Origin: Treponema sp. UBA4873
GTDB lineage: Bacteria > Spirochaetota > Spirochaetia > Treponematales > Treponemataceae
DNA length: 64,000 bases
Assembly (NCBI GenBank): GCA_002399405.1
Contig: DHDP01000012.1
Coordinates: 1-64,000, forward strand
Direction: 5' to 3'
Shown: positions 60,993 through 64,000 of the stretch, piece by piece
Layout of the letters: each line of letters begins with the position of its first letter
Position numbering within the stretch: the stretch's first letter is position 1
Made by a program: the position numbers and the translations under genes
The notes under the pieces: model-generated
What the model saw: only the letters and a program-made list of their open reading frames with translations
The model's database searches: none
Told to the model about the DNA's origin: nothing

Positions 60993-61320
60993 TGCGCGAT
61001 GCAAACATGCATGCAAATCCGTAGACAAACGCGGCTGCCGTCCTGACAAAGGCAAACACATACCGGTACCGCTCATGCTGCCGGAAGAAAAGCAGCACCG
61101 AGCCGGCGAGTCCGCACGCGGAAAAGAAAACGAGCAGAAAGGACGTAACAGTCACTGCGTCGAGTATGAGATTCTGATTTTCGTCCACGAATTCCTGATA
61201 ATTTCCGATTACGTAAAAAAGCAGCAGAGATGTGAGAAAAAGCGTAAGAAAAAGCACGGTTCGGCGTACAATCCTGTATAAAAGCGGTTGTTTCTCTTTG
61301 TTTTCGTTTTTTTTGTCCAT
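60964..61320 (-). CDS. Small membrane protein, function unknown
   Basis: 118 residues from the ATG at 61320 (AAGGCG six bases upstream; TATAAT-like box at about 61348-61353). A charged N-terminus MDKKNENKEKQP is followed by three transmembrane helices: TVLFLTLFLTSLLLFYVIG, AVTVTSFLLVFFSACGLAG, and AAAFVYGFACMFASRIIDFL. No recognised motif. Longer in-frame starts would include the promoter. Its end overlaps the thiamine pyrophosphokinase gene by 29 bp, convergent. Confidence 0.6.
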   Translation of the reverse strand: MDKKNENKEKQPLLYRIVRRTVLFLTLFLTSLLLFYVIGNYQEFVDENQNLILDAVTVTSFLLVFFSACGLAGSVLLFFRQHERYRYVFAFVRTAAAFVYGFACMFASRIIDFLSGGI

Positions 61321-61438
61321 AAATAACGCCTTGCCGTCTGTACTCAAAAAATTATATACTTCAAAAGTCATGATTACAATATTATAATGCTGACTATATT
61401 GCAAACAGGATGTTCACGCATCAAGAGGATGAAAAAAG

Positions 61439-62185
61439 ATGAAAAAAAGAAACATTGCAGAAATAGTTCTGGTGATTATTTTCGCCGGATTTGTCTTTTT
61501 TCTCGGCTGGACACAATTTAAAGTCGGATCGGACAAATGCGGCATTCTCGTCTCAAAAACGGGCGGAGTAAACAGCGAACCTGTTCTTCCGGGAAAATTC
61601 AGCTGGCACTGGGAATTTCTCATTCCGACGAATGCGGAGCTCCGTCTGTTCGGCCTTACTCCGTATACTGAAACAAAAACAGTGCAGGGGACACTTCCTT
61701 CGGCGGACGTATACAGCGCCGTCTACGAGTCTCACCCCGATTTTTCATACTCATTTGATTTTTCAATTTCAGGAAAAGTCGCTCCGGCTGATATTGCGGA
61801 ACTTGTAAAGAACGGCGACATCTCCGATTCGGACGGTCTGAAATCATATCTTGATTCCGCTTATACGTCTCTTGCAAATAAAGCGGCGGTGTTTATTCTC
61901 GACAAGGCGGCTGCGGCAGGTTCATCGTTCCGCCCGGAATCGCTCAAACCGGACGATATTCTCAACGGCATCGAAACCACGCGAGCCTGGCCGTATATCG
62001 TATTCACTGATTTTTCAATCACTTCGTCGAAATTGCCTGACCGTACGCTCTACAACAGCGCACGGGACACCTATATCGAAGAGCAGAAACGACTGCAGGA
62101 ACGTGCGGTCGAACGCAAAAAAAAGGTAAGCGAGCTGCTGCAGCAGTTTCCTGAGCTGCAGGATCTTTTCCCGGGAAACAACTAA
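61439..62185 (+). CDS. SPFH/Band 7-like membrane-anchored protein
   Basis: 248 residues. One N-terminal transmembrane helix (IAEIVLVIIFAGFVFFLGW), then a periplasm-facing domain whose start QFKVGSDKCGILVSKTGGV, then LPGKFSWHWEFLIP, resembles the SPFH/prohibitin opening. The C-terminal 50 residues are charged and helical (RDTYIEEQKRLQERAVERKK), a likely coiled coil. Probably oligomeric in the membrane. Stop and the aroH start share a base (TAATG), so the two are coupled. Function unknown. Confidence 0.65.
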   Translation: MKKRNIAEIVLVIIFAGFVFFLGWTQFKVGSDKCGILVSKTGGVNSEPVLPGKFSWHWEFLIPTNAELRLFGLTPYTETKTVQGTLPSADVYSAVYESHPDFSYSFDFSISGKVAPADIAELVKNGDISDSDGLKSYLDSAYTSLANKAAVFILDKAAAAGSSFRPESLKPDDILNGIETTRAWPYIVFTDFSITSSKLPDRTLYNSARDTYIEEQKRLQERAVERKKKVSELLQQFPELQDLFPGNN

Positions 62186-62571
62186 TGAACACAAACACCA
62201 GACTTTACGGATTACGGGGAGCAGTGTGTGCGGAGAACAGCGCTGCGTCGATTACCGATGCGGTATGTACCATGTGCAGCGGGCTGTTCACGCTCAACGC
62301 CGTTTCGCCGGCGGATATTGTCTCGATTCAATTTACAATTACGCCCGATCTGACGGCGCTGAATCCTGCTGCAGCCCTTCGCAGAGGAAAATGCAGCATC
62401 GATGTCTCGCGCTGTGCGCTTTTCTGCAGTCAGGAACCGGTTGCGGATCATATGCTCCCGGCAACAATCCGCGTGCTTGTGACCGCGTACATGCGGGAGG
62501 ACGCAGAACCTCGTCACGTCTATATGCGGGGAGCGGAAAAACTCCGTCCTGATTTTGCCGGAGAAAAATAA
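62185..62571 (+). CDS. aroH: Chorismate mutase, AroH class
   Basis: 128 residues, the size of the Bacillus AroH trimer subunit. LYGLRGAVCAENSAASITD (Arg7-like active residue), DIVSIQFTITPDLTALNPA, ALFCSQEPVADHMLPATIRV, and the C-terminal RHVYMRGAEKLRPD. It converts chorismate to prephenate for Phe/Tyr synthesis. The stand-alone beta-barrel AroH is uncommon compared with AroQ. Start and stop overlap both neighbours by one base. Confidence 0.88.
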   Translation: MNTNTRLYGLRGAVCAENSAASITDAVCTMCSGLFTLNAVSPADIVSIQFTITPDLTALNPAAALRRGKCSIDVSRCALFCSQEPVADHMLPATIRVLVTAYMREDAEPRHVYMRGAEKLRPDFAGEK

Positions 62572-64000
62572 TGAACATCTGGATTGTGTCTATGGAATTT
62601 GCAGGCATATCCGAGGCAGGCGGCGTAAAAAACGTGGCGCGTTCCCTCGGAGAAGAGCTTGCACAGTGCGGAAATAATGTAACGCTGTTCATTCCTCAGT
62701 TCGGCTGTACGAACTTCGACGAAATAACCGATATCAGGGAAAATGCGTTTCCGCCGTTTTCTCTGCATATCTGCGGACTCGGCGAGACTGTTTCGTTTAC
62801 TTCAGCATCTCTCGTTCACACCGGCATACGGATTGTGTTCATCACGAATCCGCATTTTTCTGAAAAACTCGGCGTATACACGTACACGGAAGAGGAGGAG
62901 AAGGCCGACCCGTCGCATAAACGCGGCAGCGGACACACCGATTCGCTCCTGCTTGAAGCGTTGTTCCAGCGCGCAGTCGCGTCGTTCGGCGGAAATATCC
63001 CGCAGGATCCGCCTGACATCGTTCTCTGCGAAGACGCGACTGCCGCTGTTCTCCCGTCGTACATTGCATACGGCGGACTTTCTGTCTACAAAAAGACGAA
63101 GTGTGTCGTTACTGTTCACAACGCAGGACCTGCGTATCATCACAGTTTCGCTACAATTGCGGAAGCAAAACAGTATACTGACCTTCCCGAATCCGTTCTC
63201 TACGGCGCTCTGAACGGCGACAGAATCGAACCGTTTCTGCTTGCCGCCGGATGCGCCGCCATTTCGACAGTATCGACGCAGTATGCGGAAGAGCTTACCG
63301 ATCCGGCGAACAATGCGGACACGGGCGGACTTTCAGGGATTTTTGCGCAGCGGAGTATCCGCGTGACAGGCATTACGAACGGTATAGATTACGAACGGTA
63401 CAATCCCACTCACAACACGGCTTCGCTGCTGCCGTTTCAGTACAATCCCGAACAGGGGGACCTCGACGGAAAATACAAGTGCAGAGATTTTTTCCTCGCG
63501 CATTTTGCCGCCGAAAAACAGGCTGACCTTCACGCGCAGAACGTCCGTTACCTTACCGGCATAACGCGTTCAGGCTACATTCGTCCGTGCAGCGACAGCG
63601 GGCACGAGGTGTTTTTTTCCTACCACGGCCGCATTGTCTCGCAAAAGGGAATCAGTGTGCTCGCGCAGGCCGCGAAAAAAATTACCGCAGCATATGAAAA
63701 CGTGCGGTTCGTCATAATCGGGCAGGGAGAACCGGGACTCGAACATGACATGGAAAACCTTGCCGCATCGTCGGGCGGCAGCATCGTATTTTTCAAAGGA
63801 TACAACCGCGCCATGGCGCGCCTTGCTTCCGCCGTATGCGATTTCATCGTTCTTCCGAGCTATTACGAACCGTGCGGACTGGAGGATTTTATTGCGCAGA
63901 TATTCGGAACAATTCCGGTTGCGCACGCTGCGGGCGGTCTCAAAAAAATTATCGACGGAACTACGGGCTTTCTCTACAGCCCGAACACGCCGGAAACGCT
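62571..64000 (+). CDS. Glycogen-synthase-like GT5 glycosyltransferase (cut by window edge)
   Basis: Open from the ATG at 62571 to the window end, 476 residues visible. GT-B fold: N-terminal MNIWIVSMEFAGISEAGGVK takes the place of the KTGGL motif (SEAGGV, without the Lys); VVTVHNAGPAYH; C-terminal domain with GRIVSQKGISVL and PSYYEPCGLEDF (catalytic EPCGL kept). It differs clearly from the canonical glgA at 9110. GGAG seven bases before ATG; it shares one base with aroH. Probably an alpha-glucan synthase with altered nucleotide-sugar use. The C-terminus is missing. Confidence 0.8.
   Translation, partial: MNIWIVSMEFAGISEAGGVKNVARSLGEELAQCGNNVTLFIPQFGCTNFDEITDIRENAFPPFSLHICGLGETVSFTSASLVHTGIRIVFITNPHFSEKLGVYTYTEEEEKADPSHKRGSGHTDSLLLEALFQRAVASFGGNIPQDPPDIVLCEDATAAVLPSYIAYGGLSVYKKTKCVVTVHNAGPAYHHSFATIAEAKQYTDLPESVLYGALNGDRIEPFLLAAGCAAISTVSTQYAEELTDPANNADTGGLSGIFAQRSIRVTGITNGIDYERYNPTHNTASLLPFQYNPEQGDLDGKYKCRDFFLAHFAAEKQADLHAQNVRYLTGITRSGYIRPCSDSGHEVFFSYHGRIVSQKGISVLAQAAKKITAAYENVRFVIIGQGEPGLEHDMENLAASSGGSIVFFKGYNRAMARLASAVCDFIVLPSYYEPCGLEDFIAQIFGTIPVAHAAGGLKKIIDGTTGFLYSPNTPET

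Overview
The window looks like a chromosome segment of a treponeme (Spirochaetota) of roughly balanced base composition. Supporting signs are the block rpsB-tsf-frr-uppS-cdsA-dxr-rseP (the order I recall from Treponema pallidum), the Rpn and AAA/PD-(D/E)XK families common in treponemes, a 7TMR-DISM chemotaxis receptor, and a strictly anaerobic redox gene set. The species cannot be fixed from sequence reading alone.

Layout. 1-5.6 kb is accessory: two Rpn-type PD-(D/E)XK proteins (one cut by the window edge), an HU/IHF-like protein, an AAA/PD-(D/E)XK protein and an OpgB-like phosphoglycerol transferase. 5.6-11.4 kb holds rfbD, an exported protein, a hairpin-repeat array, an aminotransferase, glgA, and mntP behind a Mn2+ (yybP-ykoY) riboswitch. 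11.4-24 kb is housekeeping: a beta-propeller protein, rseP-dxr-cdsA-uppS-frr-tsf-rpsB, maf, tRNA-Arg(CCG), HEAT protein, lipoprotein, coaD, rpmF-acpP-rnc.

24.1-36 kb is the centrepiece, one long minus-strand operon: LDH/MDH-family dehydrogenase (with malate-type Arg residues), fumarase C, hdrB-hdrC-hdrA, flxD-flxC-flxB-flxA, then fumarate reductase frdB-frdA with no membrane anchor, and a small PQ-loop membrane protein. Together these encode oxaloacetate to malate to fumarate to succinate, with a soluble fumarate reductase placed next to a flavin-based electron-bifurcating NADH/heterodisulfide-reductase-type complex. My hypothesis is a cytoplasmic NADH-dependent, ferredoxin-reducing (bifurcating) fumarate reductase.

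36-40.4 kb carries a radical SAM/SPASM enzyme, a lipase and a membrane-metallophosphoesterase gene with an apparent one-base frameshift. 40.4-48 kb has a chemotaxis receptor and a hydrogen module: a PAS-containing sensory-type [FeFe]-hydrogenase, a SpoIIE-like phosphatase, a group-B-like [FeFe]-hydrogenase and three small thioredoxin-like [2Fe-2S] proteins. 48-64 kb is mixed metabolism: M3 peptidase, tRNA-Gly(TCC), purine permease, dCMP deaminase, thrC, alr, folC, trpS, cca, thiamine pyrophosphokinase, an SPFH-like protein, aroH and a second glycogen-synthase-like gene cut by the window edge.

Two genome-wide features cut across these regions. One is a family of intergenic hairpin repeats whose linkers are conserved while their stems vary with matching arms. 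The other is a recurrent promoter layout with the -10 box 6-9 nt before the start codon and no Shine-Dalgarno, suggesting frequent leaderless mRNAs.
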